Positions 46,767 to 57,869 of a DNA stretch of 64,000 nucleotides are shown piece by piece. The notes beneath the pieces are model-generated. The model was not told the DNA's origin and did not search any database. It saw only the letters and a list, made by a program, of their open reading frames with translations. The DNA comes from Diogma glabrata. Lineage: Eukaryota > Arthropoda > Insecta > Diptera > Cylindrotomidae. The translations under genes and the position numbers were made by a program. The first letter of the stretch is position 1; each line of letters begins with the position of its first letter. Location of the stretch: the NCBI GenBank assembly GCA_963693315.1, contig CAVNZG010001060.1:242323-306322 (forward strand). The letters run 5' to 3'.

Positions 46767-47555
46767 TGTTACGAATACAGAAAAATCTAGACGATTACAG
46801 AAAGATCTAAACGATTACGGTCACTTCCAGGAAAATAAAATCAACAAACAAGTTAATGAAATGAATATTGTTGTTGTTGTCTCTTCTTAGAAATAGGGTC
46901 AACATAAACGATTTTATGAATCAAATCAACATAACGTAAAATAATAGTAGTCGAAGGTAGTCGAAGTTGCTAACTTTATTTTCGGTATCCGTGTCACATC
47001 TGCAGCTTTTTTTTGTCACAGTTTAGCGTTTTCTCAAGGTTTCTGGAAAGTGATGTCGAATTATCTAGAAGTATTGCAGAAGGTATATAAGAAAAATACC
47101 TTTTGTAGTTTTTAATTAGTTTTATTTTAGACCTGCGACAGTAAAGTGAAATTAAATGTAGAATTAGTGTTATTTTAGACCTGCGACAGAAAAGTGAAAT
47201 TAAATGTAAAATTAGTTTATTTTAAACCTGCGATTGTGAAGTTAAAAATTATAAAAGTGATCTTTAAATTAGTGTTATTAAATAGAAATATTTTGTGTAT
47301 TATTTTGAACGTTGTGAATCGGAAATTTCTACAATAAACCGTTGGAGTTTCGAAGCTGTTGAAAGAATATTCTAGTTAAGAATATTGTTTGCTGTATTGT
47401 TTTCCTGTTGTTGTGAAACAATTAAGTTGTTGAATATTTAATAAAACCTGGTGTGTTTGCTAACTAATCAGTGATCGAACTCGGAAGAGATTGGGAATTG
47501 CGTTTATCGAATTGTGAGTTAGGCCAATTCGAAGGAAGGTTGGAAAAACGTAACG
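46767..47555 (+). repeat. 5' LTR of the gag-protease element
   Basis: About 789 bp. It contains three tandem units of about 50 bp with TTTTAGACCTGCGACAG and GTGAAATTAAATGTA (47125-47250). It holds about 67 bp (46944-47028) absent from the 3' LTR, including a GTAGTCGAAG direct repeat. A primer-binding-like TTGGTGACATCGG follows. Confidence 0.92.
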
Positions 47556-47568
47556 TTGGTGACATCGG
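47556..47568 (+). other. Primer-binding site of the gag-protease element
   Basis: TTGGTGACATCGG lies immediately after the 5' LTR. It resembles the TGGTGAC start of tRNA-primed sites; the tRNA is not certain. Confidence 0.55.
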
Positions 47569-47589
47569 CGGATTAGTTAGCTGTTAATA

Positions 47590-48891
47590 ATGGTTTTATT
47601 AAGTGAATTGAAGGTTCTTGAGTTAAAGAAAGAACTAGAATAACGTGGATTGTCAACAAGTGGAAACAAAACTGAATTAATGATTCGGCTTCGAGAAGCT
47701 TTGGAAGCCAGTGGAATAGAAGTGGAAAGTTACCAGTTTGTAAGAGTCACGACAAATAATGATGCAGTAGCAGTTGATGAAGAGAAAAGTTCTGTTGCGG
47801 AAACAACTACCTCATTGCCACCTGCAAATTGTGATTTTACGCAGTTAATGGCTATGATGCAACAGATGAATTTGAATATGAATCAAAAATTTGATCAACA
47901 AAGCTGCAACATCAATCAACAGCTGGAAATAGTCAACAATAACATGGCTGCAACTAAGGAAGAAATCAGTAACATCAATCAAAAAATGGCTGCTAACAAA
48001 GAAGAAATTAGTGAAACAATCAGTCAGCAATTAGCTTTAAATCGCGATGAAGTCAAGCAAATTATGGATGAGAAACTTCTCCAAATCTCGACGGCATTTG
48101 ATGGAAAAGTCGAGAAGATTCAAAGTGAAATTCAAGATTTTGAGCATAAGGTTTTATCGAAAGTTGATGATTTCGAAAAACGGTTGCAGGACGTTGAAAC
48201 GACTAAAGTTATTTCCCAGGTGGTACATCAAGTAGCAAATATCAAACTAAAACCACCATCATACGATGGAACAACCTCGTTCGGCATCTTCAAGTTCCAG
48301 TTCGAAACCGCAGCAGATCAGAATGTTTGGAACGCAGAAAATCGTCTTGCTGCATTAATAGTTGCGCTAAAGGGTGAAGCAGCTGAAGCATTACAGGCAG
48401 TGCCAGAAAACGATCGCAAAAGTTATGCTGAAGTAATGAATGCATTGGAACGAAAATATGGCAGCGACCATAAAAAGGAATTATACAGGATCGAGTTAAA
48501 GGGTCGCTTGCAACGGAATGGAGAAAGCCTTCAGGACTATTCTTCGGCAGTAGAACGGCTTGTACATTTGGCACACTCGAATAATCCACCGTATTTTATG
48601 GAGAAAATGAAGATCGAGGCTTTTACAGATGGTATCCGAGATCCAGAAACCAGGATGAAAGTAATGACTACACCTAAGGCGACTTTCCATGAAACTGTCG
48701 CATACGCAATGCAATATGAGATGGTACAGAGGATGTGTATGCCATCTGGTGGATGCAGAAAAAGGAATGTAGAGGGGAACATCAAAGGGGAAGTTTTGGC
48801 ACACAGAGATAGAAGCGACATCAGATGCTGGGTATGTGATGAAGAGGGTCACATGGCACGGGAGTGCAAGACAGATTGTCGTCTTCTGTGA
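47590..48891 (+). pseudogene. gag: Gag with N-terminal SAP motif, coiled coil and zinc knuckle
   Basis: From the ATG at 47590 the frame reads a SAP-like DNA-binding motif (SELKVLELKKELE, then RGLSTSGNKTELMIRLREAL), but codon 18 is TAA at 47641, most simply a CAA-to-TAA change. After the stop the frame is open to 48891. A long Q/N/E-rich region with repeated KEEIS.INQ units (about residues 80-190) is likely a coiled coil. A retrotransposon gag capsid region follows (PPSYDGTTSFGIFKFQFETA, LQDYSSAVERLVHLA). The C-terminus has a CCHC knuckle, CWVCDEEGHMAREC, at about residue 413. The single stop makes this copy defective unless translation begins downstream. Confidence 0.88.
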
Positions 48892-49943
48892 AGAACAGAG
48901 GAGCCGAAGAAATGGAGCACTTAGGGTTCAGGAACAGCAGTAGAAAACTCCTGTGCTGGATATGTAGGAAATCGGGCCATATCTCACAGGACTGCTGGAA
49001 CAGGAAGCGTGATAGATCTTCGTCTCCCATTCAACGGAAGCCTGTTGAAGGTGCAACTGTAAAGCCAAAAAGTGAGGAGAATGCAGCCTACATTCCAATT
49101 TCAAGAATTGCGGTAAATGGTGAAAGATTGGGTATCAACGGACAACTTGAAGGTAAAGGTTGCTTCATGACACTGGATACAGGTTCAGCTCGAACATTCG
49201 TTCGCAAAGGTTTAATTGACGGTGTTTTGGAACCATCAGATGGATTGAAACTCCGAACAGTAACTGGAGAATGCGCTGAAATAGAAGGTAAAAGAATCGC
49301 TGAAATAAAATTGGGAAACAACTGCTATCAACAAGAGGTGCTAGTGGCAGACATTATGGATGAAGTCATTTTAGGGATGGACTTCATGAAGGCGAAGGGA
49401 TTAGTCTTCGATTTTGGATGTGGGATCCTAAAGGTTAATAATGTTCAGATGCCACTACTTGTGAATAAGGCAGAGTCAACAGATATTGGTAGCGATGAGA
49501 AACTATGCAGTGCAGCTGAAAATCCAGAACCATCATCCAAACAGATGACGGAAAGAAACGTCAACCGACGCAGACGTTTAAACAAACACCGAAAGTTAAA
49601 AAGGAAACAGGTCCAAGTCCATAACGAGGTGAGCGATGTAAAAGAGGTGGTTCAAATAGCTGCAAACGGGGATGAATCGCAGCTGAAAATGAGAATGGTT
49701 CGGAGACATGGCATTGTGAAACTCCCAAAGGGAAGTGATAAGAAGCACTTTAGAAATAATGAGAATCCCTACTCATCACGGTGGGCTGACATAAAACAAA
49801 GTAATGGCCCAGTACTTAGAAAGGAACCGGAAGTAATTCTAAACAGCCTGGGAAATAGGAAAAGAAAAAAAAATGTTTGGATTCAACAATTGGAGGGGAG
49901 ATCTAGATCCTGTTCGGGACGAACAGGCTTAAGTGGAGGGTAA
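48864..49943 (+). CDS. Second zinc knuckle and aspartic protease, without polymerase
   Basis: The frame is -1 relative to gag and overlaps its end. It has no ATG at its opening, so it would be reached by frameshifting. It carries a second CCHC knuckle (CWICRKSGHISQDCW, about 48954-49000). A retropepsin follows, with the active site FMTLDTGSARTFV (about 49165-49205) and the flap-end motif VILGMDFMKAKGL (about 49366-49400). The remaining 170 residues are basic and low in complexity, ending GRTGLSGG at the polypurine tract. Full Ty3 pols continue for about 900 residues with RT and integrase; here that is absent, so it is an internal deletion derivative. Confidence 0.88.
   Translation: MQDRLSSSVKNRGAEEMEHLGFRNSSRKLLCWICRKSGHISQDCWNRKRDRSSSPIQRKPVEGATVKPKSEENAAYIPISRIAVNGERLGINGQLEGKGCFMTLDTGSARTFVRKGLIDGVLEPSDGLKLRTVTGECAEIEGKRIAEIKLGNNCYQQEVLVADIMDEVILGMDFMKAKGLVFDFGCGILKVNNVQMPLLVNKAESTDIGSDEKLCSAAENPEPSSKQMTERNVNRRRRLNKHRKLKRKQVQVHNEVSDVKEVVQIAANGDESQLKMRMVRRHGIVKLPKGSDKKHFRNNENPYSSRWADIKQSNGPVLRKEPEVILNSLGNRKRKKNVWIQQLEGRSRSCSGRTGLSGG
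49930..49942 (+). other. Polypurine tract of the gag-protease element
   Basis: AAGTGGAGGGTAA lies immediately before the 3' LTR start TGTTACG and is the expected plus-strand primer. It overlaps the last codons of the protease frame. Confidence 0.8.
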
Positions 49944-50664
49944 TGTTACGAATACAGAAAAATCTAGACGATTACAGAAAGATCTAAACGATTACGGTCA
50001 CTTCCAGGAAAATAAAATCAACAAACAAGTTAATGAAATGAATATTGTTGTTGTTGTCTCTTCTTAGAAATAGGGTCAACATAAACGATTTTATGAATCA
50101 AATCAACATAACGTAAAATAATCGAGTATTCTAATGTTTTCTCAAGGTTTCTGGAAAGTGATGTCGAATTATCTAGAAGTATTGCAGAAGGTATATAAGA
50201 AAAATACCTTTTGTAGTTTTTAATTAGTTTTATTTTAGACCTGCGACAGTAAAGTGAAATTAAATGTAGAATTAGTGTTATTTTAGACCTGCGACAGTAA
50301 AGTGAAATTAAATGTAAAATTAGTTTATTTTAAACCTGCGATTGTGAAGTTAAAAATTATAAAAGTGATCTTTAAATTAGTGTTATTAAATAGAAATATT
50401 TTGTGTATTATTTTGAACGTTGTGAATTGGAAATTTCTACAATAAACCGTTGGAGTTTCGAAGCTGTTGAAAGAATATTCTAGTTAAGAATATTGTTTGC
50501 TGTATTGTTTTCCTGTTGTTGTGAAACAATTAAGGTGTTGGATACTTATTAAAACCTGGTGTTTGTGCTTACTAATCAGTGATCGAACTCAGGAAGACAT
50601 TGGGAATTACGTTTATCGAATTGTGAGTTAGGCCAATTCGAAGGAAGTTTGGAAAAACGTAACA
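49943..50664 (+). repeat. 3' LTR of the gag-protease element
   Basis: About 722 bp. The first 170 bp read the same as the 5' LTR. Scattered differences lie mostly in the last 150 bp, and an internal segment of about 67 bp is missing. Confidence 0.92.
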
Positions 50665-52926
50665 ATATTTTAGTAACAGCACGTTTCTTTTCGAGTGTTC
50701 GGGATGTGCGATCCTTTAGAGGTGCATACATTGGAAGTGACTACTTCCTTGTATGTGCAACGATAAGGTTCCACTTCCCAAATCCAGGCATTCCAAAATT
50801 CAATCAACGGAAACGTTTTAACATCTCAACATTAAAGAATGCTGAAACAGAAGAGAGATATCAAATCCATATTGCCGAAACATTGGAGAAATCAGAAACC
50901 ATTAATGGAGACGTCGATAAGTCATGGTATTTCCTCAAAGATGCTGCTTTAAGCGCTGCTGAGGGAATACTTGGACGACCAGAGAACCACTCCCAGAAGC
51001 CATGGATGGATCAAGCATGCCTTGATGCTATTCAATACAAAAGAGATTGCTATCTGAAGTGTCTACAAGGACGCAACACCAGGTCCACGAAGGAGAATTA
51101 TAAACTGGCAAGACAAGCCGTTACAAAGCTATGTAGACGAACGAAGAGAGAATGGTGGAAGAGACAGTGTGAGGAGATTGAAAGCTTCAATAAGGAACAT
51201 CAATCGCGTAACTTCTTTCAACAGGTTAAAACCTTAAAGAAGGGCCCTCAAACTAGATCGACTGCTATTCAAAACGAAAATGGGGAGCTACAAGTAGACC
51301 TTAAAAATATTTTAGATACTTGGGCCGCTTATTTTGAGAATCTTATCAACTTAAGTGACCAGCAACAAGTCGGGCGACGAGCTAAGCTTATTCGTGCGTC
51401 AAAGGTACATGTAAAAGACCCACCAGAGAGGAATTCGATGCGGCGCTGTCAAAATTACAATGCAATAAAGCACCTGGTATCGACGATATAACATCCAAAA
51501 TGATTGTACATGGTAGCGAAACTCTATCTTCAAGATTGTTTGAACTTGTTCAAATGATCTGGAGGACTGAAACCATGCCACAGGACTGGAACAAAGCTAT
51601 GCTGATACCAATCCATAAAAAAGGTAATCGCCTACAATGTGCAAACTACAGAGGAATCGCCCTCCTCTGCACAGCATATAAGATCTTTTCCTACATTTTG
51701 CTATCCAAAATCAATCCTTTTGCTGAACAACTGTTTGGAGAATATCAGTGTGGTTTCCGGCGGGGCCGAGGTACCACCGATGCACTTTTCTCGATAAGGA
51801 TGATTTTGGAAAAGTGTCGAGAGTTCAACATACCTGTGCACCAACTTTCCATTGATTTCAGGCAGGCCTACGACTCTCTCGAACGAGAGACTCTATGGTC
51901 TGCTCTGGTGTCAATGGGAATTCCTGGTAAACTGGTATCACTATGCAAAATGACAGTACAGAACTCTCAATGCTGTGTACGAGTAGAGAACGAAATATCA
52001 AAGTTTTTTAAAGTCGACTCCGGTTTAAGACAAGGTGATGCTATCTCTCCTATACTTTTAAATCTAGCCTTGGAATATGTGTGCCGTCAAAAGAAACTAC
52101 CGACTAATAACAATATCTTGTCAATAAACTCAGTACAGATGATTGCTTACGCTGATGATGTTGTCATCCTCGGCCGAAATGAAGCTGTTATGAGTGAGAC
52201 TTTCAAGTCGCTTGAGAGTGGTGCTAGGAAAATTGGTCTGCAAATTAACTACAATAAAACCAAACATATGAATGTTTCAAGAGAGGCTGAGAAGAAAGAT
52301 TTGATGTGCGGCGATGAACGAATTGAGGGAGTTGAATCTTTTAAATATTTGGGATCAATGCTTGACTCAAACAACAGCATACTTACAGATATAAAAGCTC
52401 GAATCGCTGCAGGTAATCGATTTCTACTCAATTAAACCTCTCCTTGGATCACCGTATGTATCAACTAACACCAAGCTCAAGGTATACAAGACATTGATTA
52501 GACCGGTTGTGATGTATGGGTCACAAACGTGGACCCTTACCCAAAATGACGAATCGCATTTATCTATATTTGAGCGTAAGATCCTACGCTACATTTTTGG
52601 TCCACTTAAGACAGACGATGGAGAGTATACAACCCGGTATAACTTTGAGATCAGAGACCTTCTTGAGGGTCCTGATATTATAGGTTGTATCCGTTCTAAT
52701 AGGATTGCTTGGTTTGGGCATGTTCTACGAGCCGATTCACAGTCTGGAATGATTAAAAAAATATACGTTAGTACCCCAGGGAGTGGTAGACCGCGAGGTA
52801 GACCACGACTATAATGGGAGACTGACGTAATAAACGACCTTAAAAAAATCGGCTGCCATGGTAATTATGTCGCTGTTGCGAATGACCGTGGTGAATATTC
52901 AAAGCTGATTAACCTGGCAACGCTCC
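50665..52926 (+). pseudogene. RTE2 endonuclease end, reverse transcriptase and C-terminal region
   Basis: This resumes the LINE after the inserted element. 50669-51425 gives the endonuclease end (FRGAYIGSDYFLV) and linker. A frameshift near 51425 is followed by the RT frame to 52435: LQCNKAPGIDDI, ANYRGIALLCTAYKIF, LSIDFRQAYDSLE, SGLRQGDAISP and catalytic YADDVVILG (about 52147). A second frameshift near 52413 leads to 52440-52814 with RPVVMYGSQTWTLTQ, RSNRIAWFGHVLRAD and GRPRGRPRL, then a TAA. Similarity continues to LLHGA at 52926. It is homologous to RTE1 but diverged (by eye about 60 percent in the best RT blocks). Non-functional. Confidence 0.92.
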
Positions 52927-52979
52927 TACATGGAGCATGAACGCCTTAAAAAAAAAAAAAAAAAAAAATACATTATGTT

Positions 52980-53882
52980 GATGAACATAAAGTTATATTC
53001 AAAAATTAATATTAATTGTGAGTTGATAATCCGTTTTGCTTGTTATTTTTTTGCACTGTAGCTTTCGTTTGTTAATCCTCACATCTTTTTCATCTTAATT
53101 GTTCCTTATTGAAATTTGCAAGTTTCTATAGTTTGTAATGTAAACTATTTACAAAAAAAATTTTAGCTTCATTTCAAGTCACTATCGATTGTTTGAACAC
53201 GTCTGCACTTGAGCAATTAGTCCCAAGTGTAAAGTATGTTGAAACAAAGTGTGCGATAAAGCTAAAAATAAATTATCAAAATGAAAAAAATTTTAAATTC
53301 AAAACATGTTTCAGTTTTATAATTACAGAATCTATAAAGTTATATAATCCAATTCCCAGACTAATTTTTTACATGAATGTTTAAGTTTAGGTTTGTCAAT
53401 TCGTATAAAATAGAACAATTCTAAAAGTTTCAAATATTTCAAATAAAAAATGGATATAACTTTATAGACGAAAAAATTTACTATTCAATTTTAAGTTTGG
53501 TTTTAAGATATGTAAGCTTTTTAAAAAACTTTATCTTCAAAAGACAAACTGGCAAAGCAAGATGTTTCATAAAACTGTATTTAAAATGGATGTAAGACAA
53601 ACCAATGCTCTAAATTTTTGGATCGGAACTGCATCTTACATGTTCCAAATCAGTTGATATAAAATCAACAAAAGTACATCTCTAGCTAATATATGCAAAA
53701 TAACGGTTGATTCTAAATCAATATCACTGGGCTTGAAACGAAAACATGTTTCAGAACAATACTTTTCCACAAAGTTCTGGATTATGTATTTCTAAGTTTC
53801 CTTTACTTTATATATTGTTTGTAGTGTCTGATTTATTAAATCTACTTACTTTGCCTGAGAATAAATTACTTGCTGTTGCCAA
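52980..53882. other. AT-rich DNA, no gene recognised
   Basis: Nothing could be supported between the RTE2 target duplication and the next TIR element. Confidence 0.45.
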
Positions 53883-55408
53883 CCCAAGTAACAATTTCAG
53901 TTTTATATAAGCTCTCACAGGGCTCTAGAGCTAAACTATAGGGCTGATAGCTTTATATTTTGCTGAAGTAGCGCTGCCACAGCTCTAACACAGCTGTTAT
54001 GATGCAAAATTTGCTACTTTTACAGCTTATTTCTCCTTCAGATAACTATAAACAGGGGGTTCAATAATATATTATAGAGCTATTTTAGCTATATAACAGC
54101 TGTGTGTTAGAGTTTTTAAGAGTTACTATCAGGATTAATTTTGACGTTTTTTTTTAAAACAAATACAAATAGTTTCTTTTAATAAAATTTTTTAATTATA
54201 AAACTAATACATATTCGACATGGTTCCAAAATATGTTGGTGTTAAGTTTTCTCTCAACTTTTATATATTATATGTCGCGGAAATAAATTAAATAATATTT
54301 TAAATAAATAATATAACTATGTTGTTTTTGAATATGTACGGGAATTTTAGGTGCCAATTAATTTTTATGGTAAAACCTGACAATATAAGACCCACATTTC
54401 AATGTGCCCTTAGTAAATATTGTATAATTTCTGGAAAATAAAATAATTGTTAGACAATTATGAATTTTTTGTAGCATTTTTGACAGTTTCAGGTTATGTC
54501 AAATGAATTTATTTTGGGGAATTTATTTTTAAAATTTAAAACTTATTCTAAGTTATAAATGGTCGTCAACAAAAATCCAGTTATCGTAATATGTACGTGA
54601 TAAATTCAAAATACATAGTTATCAAAAATAGTTATTAAAACATTTTTGGTCATTATGGCGATACATTTTCCACTCCATCTTTATAAAAACGAAGATGATG
54701 ACAAGTTACACCAATACAAAGCTTCATGATACATTTTAATCCTTTATAACGCTACTTGTAATAGAATATTTAAATATAGAGCTACCTCAATCATGCTACT
54801 TCTTTATAAAGCTATTTGCTTTGTAACAAAATAAGTTGATTATATACTAACGCATTTATGCAACAAAACATAGATAAAGCATCTCTCTCTCTATTTATAT
54901 TAAAATGTCATGTCATGCGAAATGTTGCTGCGAGTTTTAGTAAAGATTCATATACTTGCAATAACTCTAAATTAACGTAAAAAGAAACAACGAGCTCTTT
55001 TGTTGCTTTTTTTAATTATAAACAAACTGTATGTAAACATACGTTGACACTTTATTAGAGTTAGATTTAATAATGCTAATAGCTTTAATAAAGCTTTATA
55101 ATAGCTTGTTTTTCTGTTGCAAAGGTGAAATACAGCTTATAGGTCTATAACAAGTGGTGCTGTACTACTTAGATTTTAAAGCTCTTAATAAGATAATTAT
55201 GCTAATGTAAAGCTAATATAGTTACTTCCTGCTCTACATTTTATTAGAGCTAAGAGTTTGTAGAAACTCCTTCATAAAGCAATATTAATTGTTTTTAGAG
55301 CTTCAAGTATCACTCTACAAAGTAAAAGAACTACTAGCAACATAGGAACTTTTTTAGAGCTTTAGTACAGCGTCACGACATTTATAGCTCTAAGAATTGT
55401 TACTTGGG
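53883..55408. mobile_element. Non-autonomous TIR element with CCCAAGTAACAATT ends, 1.53 kb
   Basis: CCCAAGTAACAATT (53883-53896) is exactly complementary to AATTGTTACTTGGG (55395-55408). The interior has dozens of AGCTCTA, TAGAGCT and AGCTATT words on both strands, concentrated toward both ends, like subterminal repeat arrays. No ORF. Target duplication not clear. Confidence 0.8.
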
Positions 55409-55712
55409 AAGTATCTGTCTCCAAAAGTAAATATTAAGAGGTATATTAAGCACTTGGTGATTAGTTGCAGTGAATAAACTGTAATTTTCTGAAGAAATCG
55501 AATAGTTAAATTTTTTCTGCTATCCACTCAGGCATTATCACATCAAAAACTATTGTATTGTTACAAAGAGTTTTCTAATCTAAAAACGAGATTTTGGCGG
55601 TTTCTTATTTTTTCCCACACGTAGCATCCTCTGGTAGTTTTGAACCGTGTGTAATTTTTAAAAACAGTTTTTTACAGATTTTATGTAGTTTTAATGTACA
55701 GGTATGTATATA

Positions 55713-56766
55713 CAGGGTGTTTCATATTATATGCGCTGGACTTCAGGATGTGATAGCTCGTCCAAAAATATGAAAAAAGATTCGCGTAACTTACCCTCTA
55801 AAATGTACCATTTTCGAGATACAGGGTGTTGAAATTGAAAAAAAAAAATCGTTTTTTGCGAATATCTCCAAAACTTTTTATTGCACAGAAAACAACTTTC
55901 GTAAGAATTTTAATAAGCTGTTTTGTGCGGAATTTTTTTTTTGAAGTCTTAATTGGTGAAGGTTTTGAAGGGGCAGTGGGCGTTTTTCTCCTCAACTTCT
56001 ACGCTACTAAAAAAAAGTACGGTTTTGAGATGCTCATTTGAACCGCCAATATTTTCCCAACAAAAAGTCATAAGCTCTAAAGCCCATAAGCTCTAAAGCC
56101 CACCGTTTTCGAGAAAAATCAATTTTTATGTTGAAAAACATGGCCAATTTTTTGAAATTAAATTTTTTTTCTTCATGGACATTTCCAACTTTTAATTTAA
56201 CTAATTATGATTTGTTATTGCTTTTTTTAATTTTGAAATCATGAAGTTAACGATTGGTTTTGTTACTTGATCCAACGTTTAAATAAATTTTATTTAATTA
56301 GTAAGAAAAAAATTTTATTTTAAAAAATTGACCATGTTTTCCAACATACAAATTGGTTTTTCTCGAAAACGGTAGGCTTTAGAGCTTATGACCTGGTGTA
56401 ACTTTTTTGTGTAGAAAACATTGGCGGTTCAAATGAGCATCTCAAAACCGTACTTTTTTAGTAGCGTAGAAGTTTGGAAGAAAAACGCCTACCACCCACC
56501 CAAAACCTTCATTAATTAAGACTCAAAAAAAAAATATTTCCGCAAAAAACATAGCTTATTATGAGGAGAAAATGCTTACGAAAGCTGTTATCTGTACGAT
56601 AAACGGTTCCGGAGATATTCGCAAAAAACGAATTTTTTTTCAATTTCAACACCCTGTATCTCGAAAATGGTGCATTTTAGAGGGTAAGTTATGAGAAACT
56701 TTTTTTCATATTTTTGGAAGAGCTATCACATCCTGAAGTCCTGCGCATATATTATAAAACACCCTG
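55713..56766. mobile_element. Palindromic foldback/MITE with CAGGGTGTT ends, about 1.05 kb
   Basis: Almost the whole element is one inverted repeat. The left arm (55713-56200) carries GACTTCAGGATGTGATAGCT, ACTTACCCTCTAAAATG and GAGATACAGGGTGTTGAAAT. The right arm (56270-56766) carries their complements in reverse order. It is flanked by TA on both sides (GTATATA before, TATACAT after), suggesting Tc1/mariner-type TA insertion. A second CAGGGTGTT lies about 105 bp inside each end. The ORFs at 55798-56041 are readings of the arm and do not encode a protein I recognise. Confidence 0.88.
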
Positions 56767-57869
56767 TATACATAAACAAAACAATCACTAGCCAAACAGA
56801 CTCAACTTTTTTTTTATCAAAACCATAACTATCGTTGAAACTGTAAACCTAAAATCTATAAGAGCAGCAGTATTACAACGACTGGAAATTCAACTTTATT
56901 TTGTTTTCTTAGTGCAACTATAAAGAAACCCAAACTTTAAGGATCATCATTCAAAACCAATAAATCTTTTTAAGATCTTTACTAAGAACCAATCTTTAGT
57001 TTTTTAATTACACAATCTTTAATGGTTCTTTTGTTATAGTTTTTGTTCATTTGAAGAAAATTATTGTTCCTTATTTCTTTTGTACCACATTGTTTTCAAC
57101 TCTTACAATAATGGAAAAACTGAATGTTATTGAAAAAAGATTACTATATTGTGCATTGCACCGTAAAACTTTAATATAAAAAAAACTAATAGGAAGCAAA
57201 TTCAAAGAAAAACGGAAAAAAGAAAATCAAAGAAAACAGTGTTTAGTTTTTGTTGTATGTAGTTTACGAAGAGAAATCAAAAAAGTTCTTAAATGGGTTT
57301 CAACAATAGCTTTTTAAACGTGCATTGTCAAGAAACTATTTTGCTCTCGATGTTATTGTTAGCAAAATTAGATGTTTGGGCTCCGATAATTTACTAAACG
57401 TTCACTAATTGTCAGCTAGAAATAGATTTTCATTTCTAGGCTTTATGTGTCTTTTTGTCACGACTAACAAAAAACTGCGTCTTTTCAGGCGGAAATCTTT
57501 GCAAAGAAAAACTAAAAATATTTACATATACTTTGTTTTCTTAAACATTTCTAAGATATGAAACGCACAAAAATCAAATGTCTATGTATAAATATATAAT
57601 TTGAAACAAAGGACTTGCGAAACTGAATGTTAAAATCTCCAATCAAAGCTTTATTGTTTGTAATGAATTTTAATAATTATTTTAATGTTAACTCGAAGCG
57701 AATTTTAACTACGATTTATGGAGTAGACATTCTCAAATGAACCTATATTAGTTCTTTTTATCCTTTATTGCATCATGCATGTAAATAAGAACTTTTTACT
57801 CTCTATAAACTTATTAACTCCAACAAAATCTAAACACTTACTATTTAACATCTAATTAGAATCTCTAAA
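56767..57869. other. AT-rich DNA, no gene recognised
   Basis: No coding or repeat structure could be supported. Confidence 0.45.

Larger units (their letters stand above)
46767..50664 (+). mobile_element. Ty3-type LTR element with gag and protease only, inserted in RTE2
   Basis: 3898 bp bounded by LTRs that begin TGTTACGAATACAG (46767 and 49943) and end CGTAAC(A/G). It is flanked by the 4-bp target duplication ATAT (46763-46766 and 50665-50668). The internal region is only about 2.4 kb and encodes gag and an aspartic protease, then goes straight to the polypurine tract. There is no reverse transcriptase, RNase H or integrase, so it must depend on enzymes supplied by a relative. The LTRs differ at a small number of sites and by an indel of about 67 bp, so it is older than the CsRn1-like element. 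Confidence 0.93.
45710..52967 (+). mobile_element. RTE-type LINE (RTE2), full length but broken, with a nested LTR element
   Basis: Flanked by the 12-bp target duplication ATACATTATGTT (45698-45709 and 52968-52979). It begins GGGTAGCGAAATCCGAAATT, closely similar to the RTE1 start, and ends ...GCATGAACGCC, then TT and an A-rich tail of about 20. Without the 3.9-kb insert it is about 3.36 kb, comparable to RTE1 (3.42 kb). The endonuclease ORF is cut by the LTR element, and at least two further frameshifts and one stop break the rest. Confidence 0.93.

Noticed and set aside
48290..49030. Minus-strand ORFs across the Ty3 gag and protease
   Set aside because: Antisense shadows of the real gag and protease frames.
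55798..56041. Paired ORFs on both strands at about 55.8-56.0 kb
   Set aside because: They read the arm of the palindromic foldback and do not resemble a transposase.
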